A stretch of 64,000 nt of DNA from Ridgeia piscesae (taxonomy: Eukaryota > Annelida > Polychaeta > Sabellida > Siboglinidae): contig JAODUO010000044.1 of the NCBI GenBank assembly GCA_025642075.2, forward strand, positions 338,501 to 402,500, in the 5' to 3' direction. A model generated the notes under the pieces. That model saw nothing but the letters and a program-made list of their open reading frames with translations. It did not search any database and was not told where the DNA came from. The translations under genes and the position numbers were made by a program. Below are positions 24,355 through 36,644 of the stretch, piece after piece (position 1 is the first letter of the stretch; each line of letters opens with the position of its first letter).

Positions 24355-25761
24355 CTGATGGTGCATAGGTCTAACGGTACAACTGTCTGATGATGCATAG
24401 GTCTAACGGTACAACTGTCTGATGGTGCATAGGTCTAACGGTACAACTGTCTGATGGTGCATAGGTCTAATGGTACAACTGTCTGATGATGCATAGGTCT
24501 AACGGTACAACTGTCTGATGATGCATAGGTCTAATGGTACAACTTTCTGATGGTGCATAGGTCTAATGGTACAACTTTCTGATGATGCATAGGTCTAGCG
24601 GTACAACTGTCTGATGGTGCATAGGTCTAATGGTACAACTTTCTGATGGTGCATAGGTCTAACGGTACAACTGTCTGATGATGCATAGGTCTAGCGGTGC
24701 AATTGTCTGATGGTGCATAGGTCTAACGGTACAGCTGTCTGATGGTGCATAGGTCTAACAGTACAGCTGTCTGATGGTGCATAGGTGTAACGGTACAACT
24801 GTCTGATGGTGCATAGGTCTAACGGTACAACTGTCTGATGGTGACTAGGTATAATGGTACATCTGTCTGATGGTGCATAGGTCTAATGGTACAACTGTCT
24901 GATGGTGCATAGGTCTAATGGTACAACTGTCTGATGGTGCATAGGTCTAATGGTACAACTTTCTGATGGTGCATAGGTCTAACGGTACAACTGTCTGATG
25001 GTGCATAGGTCTAACGATACAACTGTCTGATGGTGCATAGGTCTAATGGTACAACTGTCTGATGATGCATAGGTCTAAAGGTACAACTTTCTGATGGTGC
25101 ATAAGTCTAACGGTACAACTGTCTGATGATGCATAGGTGTAACGGTACTATTGTTTGATGGTGCATAGGTCTAATGGTACAACTTTCTGATGGTGCATAG
25201 GTCTAACGATACAACTGTCTGATGGTGCATAGGTATAATGGTACAACTGTCTGATGATGCATAGGTCTTATGGTACAACTGTCTGATGATGCATAGGTCT
25301 AACGGTATTACTGTCTGATGGTGCATAGGTCTAATGGTACAACTGTCTGATGATGCATATGTCTAACGATACAACTGCCTCATGGTGCATAGGTCTAATG
25401 GTACAATTGTCTGATGATGCATAGGTCTAACAGTACAACTGCCTGATGGTGCATAGGTCTAATGGTACAACTGTCTGATGGTGCATAGGTCTAATGGTAC
25501 AATTGTCTGATGATGCATAGGTCTAATGGTACAATTGTCTGATGATGCATAGGTCTAACGATACAATGTGATGTTGTCTAAGTACAATGTCTGATGGTGC
25601 ATAGGTCTAATGGTACAACTGTCTATGGTGCATTCTGATGTGCATAGGTCTGACGGTACAACTGTCTGATGGTGCATAGGTCTAACGGTACAACTGTCTG
25701 ATGGTGCATAGGTCTAACGGTACAACTGTCTGATGGTGCAAAGTTCTGACAGTGCCTAGGT
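24355..25761 (+). repeat. 32-bp minisatellite built from two 16-bp halves, about 43 copies
   Basis: The consensus is CTGATGGTGCATAGGT followed by CTAACGGTACAACTGT. The two halves align with each other base for base at about ten of sixteen positions, so the unit is a diverged dimer. Most copies differ by GGTGC/GATGC, AACGG/AATGG and CTGT/CTTT. A disturbed zone with shortened units lies at 25561-25640. The right edge (25730-25761) returns to 16-mers, CTGATGGTGCAAAGTT and CTGACAGTGCCTAGGT, resembling the left-edge units at 24195-24242. Confidence 0.95.
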
Positions 25762-25825
25762 GTGACACAGGTCTAGAGTGACAACTGTCTGATGTGTGCA
25801 AAGTTTGACAGATGCCTAGCATGTG
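25762..25825 (+). repeat. Transitional repeat zone
   Basis: Irregular sequence combining pieces of the 32-bp unit (ACAACTGTCTGATG, GTGCAAAGTT, GATGCCTAG) with GTGTGACACC, which leads into the following 19/20-bp array. It looks like the junction where one repeat family turned into the other. Confidence 0.6.
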
Positions 25826-26833
25826 TGACACCTATATGGATGAACACCTGTCTATGTAGATGACACCTGTCTATGTAGATGACACCTGTCTATGTGGATG
25901 ACACCTGTCTATGTAGATGACACCTGTCTATGTGGATGACACCTGTCTATGTGGATGAACACCTGTCTATGTGGATGAACACCTGTCTATGTGGATGACA
26001 CCTGTCTATGTAGATGACACCTGTCTATGTGGATGACACCTGTCTATGTGGATGAACACCTGTCTATGTGGATGAACATCTGTCTATGTGGATGAACACC
26101 TGTCTATGTGGATGAACACCTGTCTATGTGGATGACCACCTGTCTATGTGGATGAACACCTGTCTATGTGGATGAACACCTGTCTATGTGGATGAACACC
26201 TGTCTATGTGGATGAACACCTGTCTATGTGGATGAACACCTGTCTATGTGGATAACCACCTGTCTATGTGGATGAACACCTGTCTATGTGGATGAACACC
26301 TGTCTATGTGGATGAACACCTGTCTATGTGGATGAACACCTATCTGTGTGGATGACACCTGTCTATGTGGATGACCACCTGTCTATGTGGATGACCACCT
26401 GTCTATGTGGATGAACACCTGTCTATGTGGATGAACACCTATCTATGTGGATGACCACCTGTCTATGTGGATGACCACCTGTCTATGTGGATGACCACCT
26501 GTCTGTGTGGATGATCACCTGTCTGGGTGGATGAACACCTGTCTATGTGGATGACCACATGTCTATGTGGATGAACACCTGTCTGTGTGGATGACCACCT
26601 GTCATTGTGGATGACCACCTGTCTATGTGGATGACCACCTGTCTGTGTGGATGACACCTGTCTATGTGGATGAGCACCTGTCTATGTGGATGAACACCTG
26701 TCTGTGTGGATGACCACCTGTCTATGTGGATGACCACCTGTCTATGTGGATGAACACCTGTCTATGTGGATGAACACCTGTCTGTGTGGATGACCACCTG
26801 TCTATGTGGATGACCACCTATATACACCTGTCT
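25826..26833 (+). repeat. 19/20-bp minisatellite, about 50 copies, each with an E-box
   Basis: The main unit is TGTCTATGTGGATGAACACC (20 bp). Shorter 19-bp units have GATGACACC and another variant has GATGACCACC. Nearly every copy contains CACCTG (CAGGTG on the other strand), an E-box of the ZEB/Snail/E2A type, and ACACCT, a T-box half-site. Variation concentrates on GTA/GTG and on the base after GATGA. Minus-strand frames of HPHRQVVIHIDRW type are products of the array. Confidence 0.97.
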
Positions 26834-26834
26834 G

Positions 26835-27245
26835 CTGCATACAGTCATAGGTAGTAGACACACACAGTGTCTGTGTGTATTGTGAATCTTTGCGGTCCCC
26901 TCAAGTAACACTGGTCTAGTAAACAACGTGTCTGTTCTACAATTAGCAAACCCAATGAATTCACCTTACAGGTGGCAGCACTGACCATAATACTTCCATA
27001 GCACCCTGCCCTCTATCGGGGAACGACAGGGTATTTCGAGTTGCCCCGACATGGTTTTGTGGTTTCAGTCAATTCCAGAATCTGTTTTGCTAATTTCAGG
27101 TTTAATAGAGTAGTCGTTTTGGTTTGATGGCAGGTTAAATGCTATGCGCCGAGTCATCCAATGCAGAACTGGCAAAAATCCTTTCAAGCTGCACCATTTG
27201 TACCGTGCTCAGTATAGGTGAACGGACATTTCAAGGGATACTCAC
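26835..27245. other. Unique sequence right of the minisatellite block
   Basis: No gene seen. If the candidate exon at 27246-27392 were real, this would be its downstream intron. Confidence 0.5.
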
Positions 27246-27392
27246 ATCGTAGGTCACCAGATACACCCATACTGTACATCAAACTCATTTGGCCAGTTAG
27301 TGCTTCTCCGCAGCCCACTGTCAAATCTACGACATCACTGGATGTGCTCAAAGTGACCAGTAATCTGTCTTTAGCCCTTAGGCAATTGTAAA
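27246..27392 (-). CDS. Candidate internal exon, phase 1-1, unknown protein
   Basis: On the minus strand a pyrimidine-rich stretch ends TTTCTACAG (AG at 27394-27393). An open segment of 147 bases follows, to a donor GAT|GTGAGT (GT at 27245-27244). The 49-codon peptide starts YNCLRAKDRLLVTLSTSSDV and ends GQMSLMYSMGVSGDLR, with two cysteines and ordinary amino-acid composition. Both junctions fall after the first codon base, so it is a symmetric phase 1 exon, a class typical of extracellular modules in animals. No domain family is recognised. It stands alone between repeat-rich stretches and no partner exon was found, so it may be a fortuitous splice pair. The larger frame (27184-27444) starts at TTG and is not a gene in itself. 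Confidence 0.25.
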
Positions 27393-27394
27393 CT

Positions 27395-28050
27395 GTAGAA
27401 ACATTGCAGACAAAAACTGTAAAGTAGACAGTGAAATATGACAAAGAGCCATGATCAAATACAGCTTTGTTTGTGATTTTTTTATATTACGTATAATATC
27501 CTGTCAACATGAGTTCTTAGCCTCACCTGTTCGGAGTTCGCAGGCTGCAGTGACGCATCTACAGCCATCAAGTTTGAGTCGGCAATCTGCGAGCAACATC
27601 AAGAACATTGTACACTTCTAATTACTTGGTGCAGTTTGTGGTAGTATTCTGAGAAGTGATGGGGAAAAAGTATGTTTTAATCACAGTTACAACGGGTTAA
27701 TTTTGTGGTGGCAATTGATCATGGTGAAGCACCATGGTCCTATTCTCAGTCGACTCCAGTTTGACGCTGAGATAGCATCATCGCAGTCAAGTGTCGTTTT
27801 CAGCGAATTGATTTTGCCGCGAATTGCCACCGTGTGACCTTTAGACTGAAGTAGCGACAGGGCGGAAAAAAGGCAAGATGGCTGAAGACAAGGATTAGTT
27901 TATGAACTGTTACACTGGGGGAGATTTGATGAGAAGCTGATAGTGTAAGAACACTCTTAGAGTTCGGTCACGTTGTTGTCACTTGTTAGATTGCATGCAC
28001 ACCTCTTGTCAGTTCTGTTGCCAATCTGCTCTTGTTTATGTGTATGGTGT
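27395..28050. other. Unique sequence with promoter-like motifs
   Basis: Around 27770-27880 there are several CpGs, a GGGCGG box (27860-27865) and CAAGATGGC (27874-27882), a YY1-like match. The ATG there reads only six codons before TAG with no donor. Promoter activity is possible but unsupported. Confidence 0.3.
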
Positions 28051-28054
28051 GTTT

Positions 28055-28086
28055 ATGCATGCATGCATGCATGCATGCATGCATGC
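28055..28086. repeat. (TGCA)n self-complementary microsatellite
   Basis: Eight palindromic ATGC tetranucleotides in a row. Every phase is its own reverse complement, so either strand can fold into a hairpin. Confidence 0.93.
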
Positions 28087-28089
28087 CTA

Positions 28090-29675
28090 CATGCATGGAT
28101 GTACATGCATCCACATGTTTTGCTGCACAATCATGGAACATTAATTACACATAAATTATTCTTAAACAATGCCAGTGATAAATTTTATTCACAAAAATAC
28201 CATTTTCCTTGACTTTCTACCATTGTTCAGGCAGAGGGGTGAACCACACAGTCCCCTGTGGTTTGCAGCAGGGTTGACTTAAGTGGCTGACCTCCCTTGG
28301 CCTCTCTGGCTCCAGAGTGATTAGTGATTCCACCCTGGGAATAATGTGCTGTGTATTCAGGGTGCTCTGGTGCATGTATTACAGCAGTGGCCCAGGACAG
28401 GCCTGTTAACGGCTCACCAAGACTTGTGGCTGTCTCTTATCTCAGTCCTACTTCAGGGGTGATCACAGCTGATTGAGATCAATTAGTCTGATCACAGATA
28501 CACAAGTGTGACTGGCTGTTGTGGTATGTAATGGACTTCTCTAGTCAGTTATGACAAAGTGGGTGTGATGTTATTAATAATATTAAGGCTGCTTAATGTA
28601 TCAAACTTGCACACAGACCTACATGCGTAGTGGTAGAGGTCAGTAGTAAATGATATCTACCTTTGACAAATGTAATAGTGATGTGTAAACTAACAAGTTT
28701 GGGATACCTATTTTCTTACTCCACCCAGTTAATCATTTTATGGATGGGGGCTACTTCAGGTATTCTTTCCACCCTCACTGTTAGGATACTCTGCCATTCT
28801 CACTGTTTACCCCACTCTTTTGAGATCTGCCGTAACACTGTTTCTACCATAGTGATGTTGATCAACTTCTTCCACCACTCTCTATAGCCATCTACAGGAC
28901 ACTGGACAGTCCACTAGTTCAAGTTACTTTGTTATTTACAACAAATACAGAAGATTGTTGGATGGCTGTGATTAGTGTCAGTGGTTCAGTACCAGTCTTT
29001 CACAGGCTCCAGATAAAAGAGATCTTAAAGGATGATGTATTGGCAGTGACACGTGCCTACACCATGCCCTTCAGTGGGTAGGGGAAGATGGGTCTGAAGA
29101 CTCACCCTAACCAAGGAACCAGGAGGTTTATTTTGGGCCATCATATTGCTTACATTTAATTTTGGCCCAGGGGACAGTTTCAGTAACTTAATGAGCTAAA
29201 CAAAATCCATCATTAAATTAAATAGGTTGAATGAATGGCTATATACAGTAAAGACTGTTAACGTTACTATTTTATCTCCAATGCTACCATTATCAGGGAA
29301 GACAGTATTTCCATGACAAACATGAGCATCTGAGTGTCGCATCCTGATGTTTTTCAGTATAGTAGATCTCCTTTAAGAAGCAAAATCTATTTTAAAGAAA
29401 AACATTGCGTTTATTAGAATGTTAGTGAAACAATTTCCTGTCTTTCAGGAGGATGTCTTAACTTGTTAGTGTTAATGAGCAACCAGTTGCCCCGAGGAAA
29501 CCAAAGAGTTCTCTCAGCCGTCTTGAAGGCGGATATGTTTACGTGCGCAAATAAGAGTGTTGTGGATGGCTCACGGGAGGAAATGTTTGTTGGTTGTGAG
29601 AAGGGTCTTGTCTCTAGGTGAAAATACCTTTGATCTGAACAACAACATTCTCAGGTGGCATAGTTTTCAAGTGTG
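28090..29675. other. Unique non-coding sequence
   Basis: No supported exon or array. Confidence 0.6.
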
Positions 29676-29676
29676 A

Positions 29677-29678
29677 TG

Positions 29679-29722
<44 letters not shown>

Positions 29723-29752
29723 TACGTGCGTGCGTGCGTGCATGCATACGGG
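29677..29752. repeat. (GTGC)n microsatellite
   Basis: About 75 bases of GTGC with single interruptions (GTAC, GCATGCAT). Confidence 0.95.
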
Positions 29753-29775
29753 TGGGTGTGTGCAAGAGCACGTTT

Positions 29776-29777
<2 letters not shown>

Positions 29778-29842
<65 letters not shown>

Positions 29843-29850
29843 TGTGTGTC
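29778..29850. repeat. (GT)n microsatellite
   Basis: About 62 bases of pure GT, then GTCTGTGT variants. With the preceding GTGC run it makes four artefactual frames. Confidence 0.96.
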
Positions 29851-29859
29851 TGTGTGTCT

Positions 29860-32760
29860 GTGTTTTGTATACTAGAACTGCACATGACAATGCTACGACA
29901 GAGATTATAGTTTCTCAAGGTCAGTGTAACATGGTGTTCATAGATTGACCAGGCACTATGCATTATTGGATTGCTCTCAAAAGTTTGCAAAGTAAAACAA
30001 TGCATTTATTAGTAATTAATCTCAATGAATATATGGTATGGGAGATGAATTTTTGTTATCCGAAACTACTTGCATTAATGTATCTACCAGTAACAACACA
30101 AGGTGACATGATGAAGCAATATATTTTCTCATGATACATCTTAACAACCAAACCCCACTACAAACCTGCGAGAAAGTGTCTTGAAGAATGTTAAGCGGGC
30201 ATGAAACAAGGATGTTGGTGGGAGCATGTTGAACTAGTACAAGTCACGAGAACATGGCACCAGTGTAATGTGAACTGTTTGTGGCTGTGGATGGAATACG
30301 ACTGCTGTGCTATGCCAATAAACATGTAGCACATGAATAGGAAAGCCTGGTTTCCAAAAAGTCTGCGTATTATGTGTAATTCATCTTTCTAAGTTTCATT
30401 TGTTTAAGTCACATTCTTTTAAGCAAAACTAAGATTTCAAATTCTGGAATTAGTTTAAATGTTCTGAATGAATGAATGAATATGAATATTTATTTTTTGG
30501 AATCGTACAAACAAACAGTATGTATAAACAACAAATGTAACAATCAATTATATCATGTACGATTCCGGGCAGACAGTGGAGCTGTATCCTTCCTATCATG
30601 TGTATTGAATTAAGGTGGATCACGATGATATTTTTTTCAGTTTATCTGTAAGCGTAACTCACCAGGAATAACAATCGTTCAAAGAGATATTGATATAATA
30701 ATTATACTATTCACTGTATGTATTGTTAAAGGAAACATCAATATTAACAGCACCATATGTTATGAGTTATTGATAAATACAAAATGTGTGTTAATTATCC
30801 ATACGTTAATCCTCATATCATGTTTCATTTACGTGTATCCATTAGCAGTACAATACACACGTGAAAGATAAACTTTTGAAATGTGGTAACAATATAACCA
30901 CTTGGACACAAACATGTTCAATCAGAAGGTATATGTGTAGAAGTGCCAGTCAGACCCACAGAAACACGTCGTTCAACTCCCACCCCCACGGGTCTAAGTA
31001 ATCTCTCAGCAGAAAACTCATTCTTGATTGCCAACAAGATATTTGTCTACAGCGACAACCAGAGCGCCAGTTCAATAATGTATGGCCCGTGTAGCAATTC
31101 GTGTTTGAACACCAGCTCATGAGAACTTGGACGTGCGGAGAATAAGTGTTGACAGTTATTGTATTAGTGTGATTGTCGGAGATCATATACTACTTGTGGC
31201 ATTTAGCTATAACAGTACTTACTGAAGTTGACCGTTACTGATTGATCAGCCAAAAAAGAGTAACTAACAAATTACTTGCTGATGTTGTGGTTATTGCATT
31301 ATTAGAGCTGTAGTTTGATAATCGTGTAAACAGAATGAGTGAGAAAATGTTGACAAAATTCTATGAGGAATTGTGATGTTTTCAAACATTTCTTAAATTA
31401 ATTTGTTGGCAGTTAGTGGAGCTGTGATTTGATTATATTTGTCGTGTTTGAATTAACACCTGATCTCGCCTGGTGATCTTTACATTCACATTAAAGCCAG
31501 TGTTGCCATCTGTTTCCCTTGAGCAAATTCCAATTTTCAAGTTGCATTGGGTTTTATTGTGCAGTATTCGTTGTAAATGAGTAACGTCAAGAATTATCCA
31601 CTAGCAATGGATTAACACTTCATCACAATTTTGATTAGCTCTTATTCACCCCTGATTATAATAAGTTAAACATAGCAACAATATCACCACCTACATACCT
31701 TGAGAATATTAAAAATTGTCCAGTGTATATTGGTTTAATTATTGTTTAGTTAAAATACTGGCTGTTGTAATCGGCTGTCTCCAGTGGTTCAGTTCTGACT
31801 GTAAGATGGATTACAGGTGGGATTTTTTAGGGAACCTCATGACATGAATTAATCATTATTGTCTAGCGTGGATTACAATGACTTTCATGGATACGTATGA
31901 TCTGTCCCTGTCAGCTGTTGTGACAGGTTGAGTAGTTGAAGTGTTAAAAACATGCTTTTATTTATTAATGACAGTTTGACTGCTGTAGTTATGCAAACAT
32001 GAAGGTCAGACGTATGAAAAATAAATTATTTATCAGAAAATTACGGTTCTGTCTATGAACATCAAGACAGACTGTTGTTTTTGTCAGTTTGTTCACTTTG
32101 ACATCATTACATGTTCCTAGAAGGTATGGTGATATGGTCAAGATGATTGTTTATTTAGCCGTAAAACATGCGCAAAGTCGCATTCAAAGAAAGTGGAACA
32201 AAAGTCCTTTCCATGACAAATGTGTTTCAGGAATACACTGCATGTGCAAAGTTTTTAACACAATCATCTGAGGCATCCGAGCCTTAAAGGCAGCTGCATT
32301 GGGTCTGTGTTATTGCAATTCAGCGTCATCATGTGTCATCATAAATTGGTTGTCAGTTTTCTTTAGCATGACACGTTGTGTTTCCTGGAGGACTCTGAAG
32401 GTGACTTCCGTTGTGTCTCCTCTTGATGTCCTTGTAGTATATCGTGACATCTCATCTGGCTCTCTCTGATAACCAATAAGTCTGTGACAATCAGACTAGT
32501 CTGGCACAATGTGGAAGTGGGGACTGGGAGATCTGTGTGTCCTAGAGGCAGCTTGCTCAGGTAGAGCAACTGCAAGAAATGTGGCATGATTTAGTTTGAC
32601 AGGGGATTTCCGTAGGGATGAGGTATTTTATGTTGGTCTTGTTTAATAATTCACTCGCTCTTATAAGCATGTGTCCGTGTGCGACGTGGCTGTCACTGGG
32701 CTGTCATGTGGGGGCATGTGACAGGGTTGGAGTAACAATTGACAGACGGACTGGCTTGCA
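29860..32760. other. Unique AT-rich non-coding sequence
   Basis: No supported gene. A GAATGAATGAATGAATATGAA stretch near 30466-30486 leads into a perfect 11-base inverted pair, GGAATCGTACA at 30499-30509 and TGTACGATTCC at 30556-30566, a possible small hairpin or retroelement tail. A minus-strand frame at 30950-31186 (78 codons) has no domain. Confidence 0.5.
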
Positions 32761-32832
32761 TACACATGCACACACACAATTACACATACAATCACACGCA
32801 TGCATGCACGCACGCACACACACACACACACA
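32761..32832. repeat. CA / CACG compound microsatellite
   Basis: Degenerate CACA and CACG runs with a GCATGCATGC core. They inflate five overlapping frames at 32618-33229 that are not accepted as genes. Confidence 0.9.
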
Positions 32833-32839
32833 AGTATTT

Positions 32840-34520
32840 CTCTGCGTGGTGTAGGTGTGTAACATGTGTTTGGTTGGTGGGAGTGGTCTGTCGTATTTGT
32901 GTGGTCCATACGTGCATGTCCGTGGTGCGCACACATGTATGTGCGTGTGTGTGTGTGGGTGTCACTAACATGGAGCATCCATTAGTTGACATGTCTTCAA
33001 ATGTAGGCCTTTGAATAATGTAACATCTGCCCTGCGTTCTGAGGCAGCCATTGTGTGTGGCACCCACTACAGATGGTTGTTGACACACCATGACCCCAGT
33101 ACACAGTACGCAGGAGAGTACACGGCCAGTTTTCTCCACAGAAGAAGGAACCAAGAACACAGCTGGTGCGTTCACAAGATCACCGGCCTGCCAAGTTGGA
33201 ACCAAACCACAGCCCTTGAATGAATTCATCCGCTAAACAGGTTGACACTAACTTGCAGTGTCACTGTCAAAGTCAAGGCACTGTTCTACATAAATGGACC
33301 CAGGAAGGCTGAAATAAAAACGGATAATAAGCTACTGATGCGATAAAGAAAACGGAACAAAAATTATCCATCTATATGACCTGGTCTGGTAGATTGGCTT
33401 ACTGGGAAACAAGAGGTCTAGGTCTGTTTATTTGGACGGGTTAAACGGGCATGCTCATGTTGACACGGATGCACCTGTAGTCCATGTTAATAATACTACA
33501 TCCATGAAATATGTAGTCATGTTTCTGACACGGAGACACAGCAGGAATATAGGTTACTGTGCTAAGTTTGAGGACCGTTACAGAGGCTGGTCTGTTAGAC
33601 TCCCTCTAACCACAGGCACAGGTTTTTCCCCCGTAAAATGTGGCACACCTGAAAGGAACTTGAACCACATGCAAGCCACATGTTCATGTCTCACGTTGCA
33701 GCATTTGGCTTTGTTGTTGAAGAAGAAAAACAGAATAGTCCCACAGTACTGCTTACTAATATGGAAAATCAGTTACTAAATTGCTTTCTGCATAGCTGTG
33801 TGATCAAAGATACAAACACCAATGGCACAATGATACCACATAATTGTGCAGCTGGTTTTAGTTGAGGTCTAATTCAGGTCGAAACAGTCAACAACCATTA
33901 AGAAGAATACCTGATTATTTTTGGTCATGCAAGCTTACTACCGAATCAGAAGAAACGTCAAGACATTCTTAGTAAACAAAACACAGACTTTGATTGACAG
34001 GTCATCAATCATCATTAATTGGCAAATGAGTTGAGATTATGCACCAAATAACAATCCTGTGACTGTTAGTGTTATTGTCTGGTCAGTTGTTTCAACTATC
34101 TGGACAATTGCAATTCTTCCCTGAGACCTGTTGTGGAGCTTAACACCTTCCCCTGGGTGAATTCAATTGGCCAGAACTAATTAATCATCTCCTCCAGTAC
34201 ACAGGGGGCTCAGTACTAATCATCACCACACTCTAGTACTAGAGTATTCAGTGGGGACATGGCAGAGTCCTAATTACCCCCAGTCACACCCCCCTCCCCA
34301 CTCCCCATTCCACCTCAATCAACAACAATGCTGCAGCAAGGCCAACATTTGGTTGCAGTGTGTGCCACAAGGTGTCGCCACTATAGCTGTGTTATTCCAT
34401 GTTACTAGAGTAGGCGCAGCTACAGCAAAGGAACCTGTCATTATTTCACAGTTTTCTTCATGCACAATACAGTAAATACATAGAATATTTATGTGAGGTT
34501 TGTAGAAGTTTATCATATAC
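32840..34520. other. Unique non-coding sequence with chance ORFs
   Basis: Frames at 33011-33223 and 33432-33779 (plus) and 32792-33229 (minus) start at non-ATG codons or overlap one another. A 16-base perfect palindrome, ACTCTAGTACTAGAGT, lies at 34230-34245, and a C-rich pyrimidine run at 34286-34310. Confidence 0.5.
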
Positions 34521-34526
34521 ACACAC

Positions 34527-34578
<52 letters not shown>

Positions 34579-34607
34579 TTATATACATATATATACTATA
34601 CATATAC

Positions 34608-34641
<34 letters not shown>

Positions 34642-34655
34642 TATAAATATTATAT
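34509..34655. repeat. Palindromic CA-(TA)n-TG compound array
   Basis: TTTATCATATACACACACATA on the left is mirrored on the opposite strand by TTTATAACACACACACACAC, the reverse complement of the right flank around 34620-34650, with TA runs between. The whole can fold into a long hairpin, similar in plan to the foldback element at 4182-4566 but simpler. Confidence 0.6.
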
Positions 34656-34689
34656 ATATATATTATATATTAAAATTACTTCACTTTTG

Positions 34690-36550
34690 TAAGTATTTAT
34701 TTATGATGTTGTTTTGTTTGTCAGTTTAACAATGCTTATTATTATTACTACTACAGTAATTCTGTGTGTGATTAATATCTTCATTTTATTGTATCCAGCT
34801 TAGTTATTTCAATTAGTGTAGATATCATTTTATTATTTTATACCCGAGTGTTTTTGATTTTAGTTAAATTAAGGTTGATTTTTATCATCTAAAAATGTTG
34901 GCTTATTATTGTCAATTAACTTTGCTTCATGAAAAGTTATTATAGGTATTATTAGTCAGTATTTAATTATAATAATAATTACTTAGTAGTTTATTTGTAC
35001 ACAAGTCACTAATTGTCTTCATCTCCATGATGTTTTCCTGTCCGTTATTTCTACATATTCACGTCAGTCTAGACGGCTGTCTTGCAACTACTTACAATTA
35101 CGATGATTAACTTAAAAGATGATTTTGTTTTTTCTTTATGCCACAATAAATATTTCCACTGCTGCCTGAGTTAAAGACAGGCCAAGTCAACGATTCAAAT
35201 AAACAATGTCATGCTTGGAAGGTATTAAATATTAACACAACAGATCGATACTTGTAGCATTTGTATGACAGTGGATCATTAGAGTTGTGTCAATAGTTAA
35301 TCAGTACTGAGGACACTGGTTTACCTGAGGTCAAGCCTGATTAATGTAGGAGTCAATGGACCCAGCGAATTAGTTTGGAACATTTTCCCGTTGATAAGGT
35401 CAATAAAACGTGTACTTGAGTCGTGAGAAAATATGTAAATAAAAAAGCGCGTTAATGGGTATTACTTTTGTGAGGTTTTGCGGTTCAGCATTGATTGGCA
35501 TTGACACGCTATGGGGGTTCAAAGATTCAAATATAAGTGCAAAGTTGGTGTGAAATCCAACACGAAAAGGTGTTCTGGTGCACAGGTTCAGTTTTATCTT
35601 TCAAAGAGTGCGATAAATGTGATGCAAATAAATGTCCAAAATCTCTTGTTGTAGCCTTACTTTTTATTATGGTATGTATCAGTATCAAATATCAATCAGT
35701 TTATTTCAAAACACACAACATTGAAAAACAAACAACACAAATCAAGGAAATAACAAGTCACATGGTACGAATGATATACAATGGAAAAATAGGTTTTGGA
35801 AAGAAGTAGACTTGAAGTTAAACACTTATAAGTGTCTACCCCTTTGAACACTTTGATAAAAATAGTAAGTGTCAATGGTTAGTATTAATTACAATTGTGC
35901 AGTTATACCATAAATAAACATGAGATTTACTTGCCGTGATATCGTTGTATGTTTACATTATATATTTACTTACGAGTGTATTAACGTAATGATGTTTAAA
36001 TATATATTTTGACATATGCAAGTTTAATCTAAGTTATTACAGGCACTAAAATAAATTATAGATCAAATTTATTGACATAATAAAATAACAAAAGTATAGT
36101 AATAATAGAATGCTGAATTTAAACATAGCTATGTAAGAAAGTCACATATGTAAATTAAAGCAGAGTCTAAATACAGTAGGAAAAACCTACCGAATCAAAG
36201 AGATGTAGGACTGAATGCAGTCTTAATCAGGATACTTGTTATCCGAGGATGGTTTTAATGATTGGTTTCATGAAGGTCAAATGACAAATATAGCTCGTGC
36301 ACAGAAGGTCTGTCTTCTGTCTCATAAAATGTTTCATTTTGTTAACGCCAAAAAACTGATCATTGTCATTAGGAGACAATCACTCATGTTAGTTGACGTT
36401 CGCAAGGTTTGAAACCAAGCAACACTCCTACAAGTCAGATGTGGTTTTAAAATAATTAAAATGTCATTTCTCATTCATGCACTATTAACTCATTGTCATA
36501 CGTCATGTAAAGAAACTGACAGCTTATATATCAATATAAATAATCAGATG
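34690..36550. other. AT-rich unique non-coding sequence
   Basis: Very AT-rich with no supported exon. The plus-strand frame at 35537-35809 (90 codons) contains CDKCDANKCP but starts at TTG-like sequence without context and is not accepted. Confidence 0.5.
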
Positions 36551-36555
36551 TGAAC

Positions 36556-36586
<31 letters not shown>

Positions 36587-36644
36587 TGGGTGTGTGTGTG
36601 TGTGTGTGTGTGTATTAGTATTATATATATATATATATATATTA
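36556..36644. repeat. (GT)n-(AT)n compound microsatellite
   Basis: GT run with two GGGT interruptions to 36613, then TTAGTATTA and a 20-base AT run. Confidence 0.95.

Noticed and set aside
26463..26737. Minus-strand HPHRQVVIHIDRW repeat ORFs
   Set aside because: Product of the 20-bp minisatellite; the frame shifts with each 19/20-bp length change.
27840..27900. CAAGATGGCTGAAGAC start with a nearby GGGCGG box, considered as a gene start
   Set aside because: The frame ends after six codons and no donor site precedes the stop.
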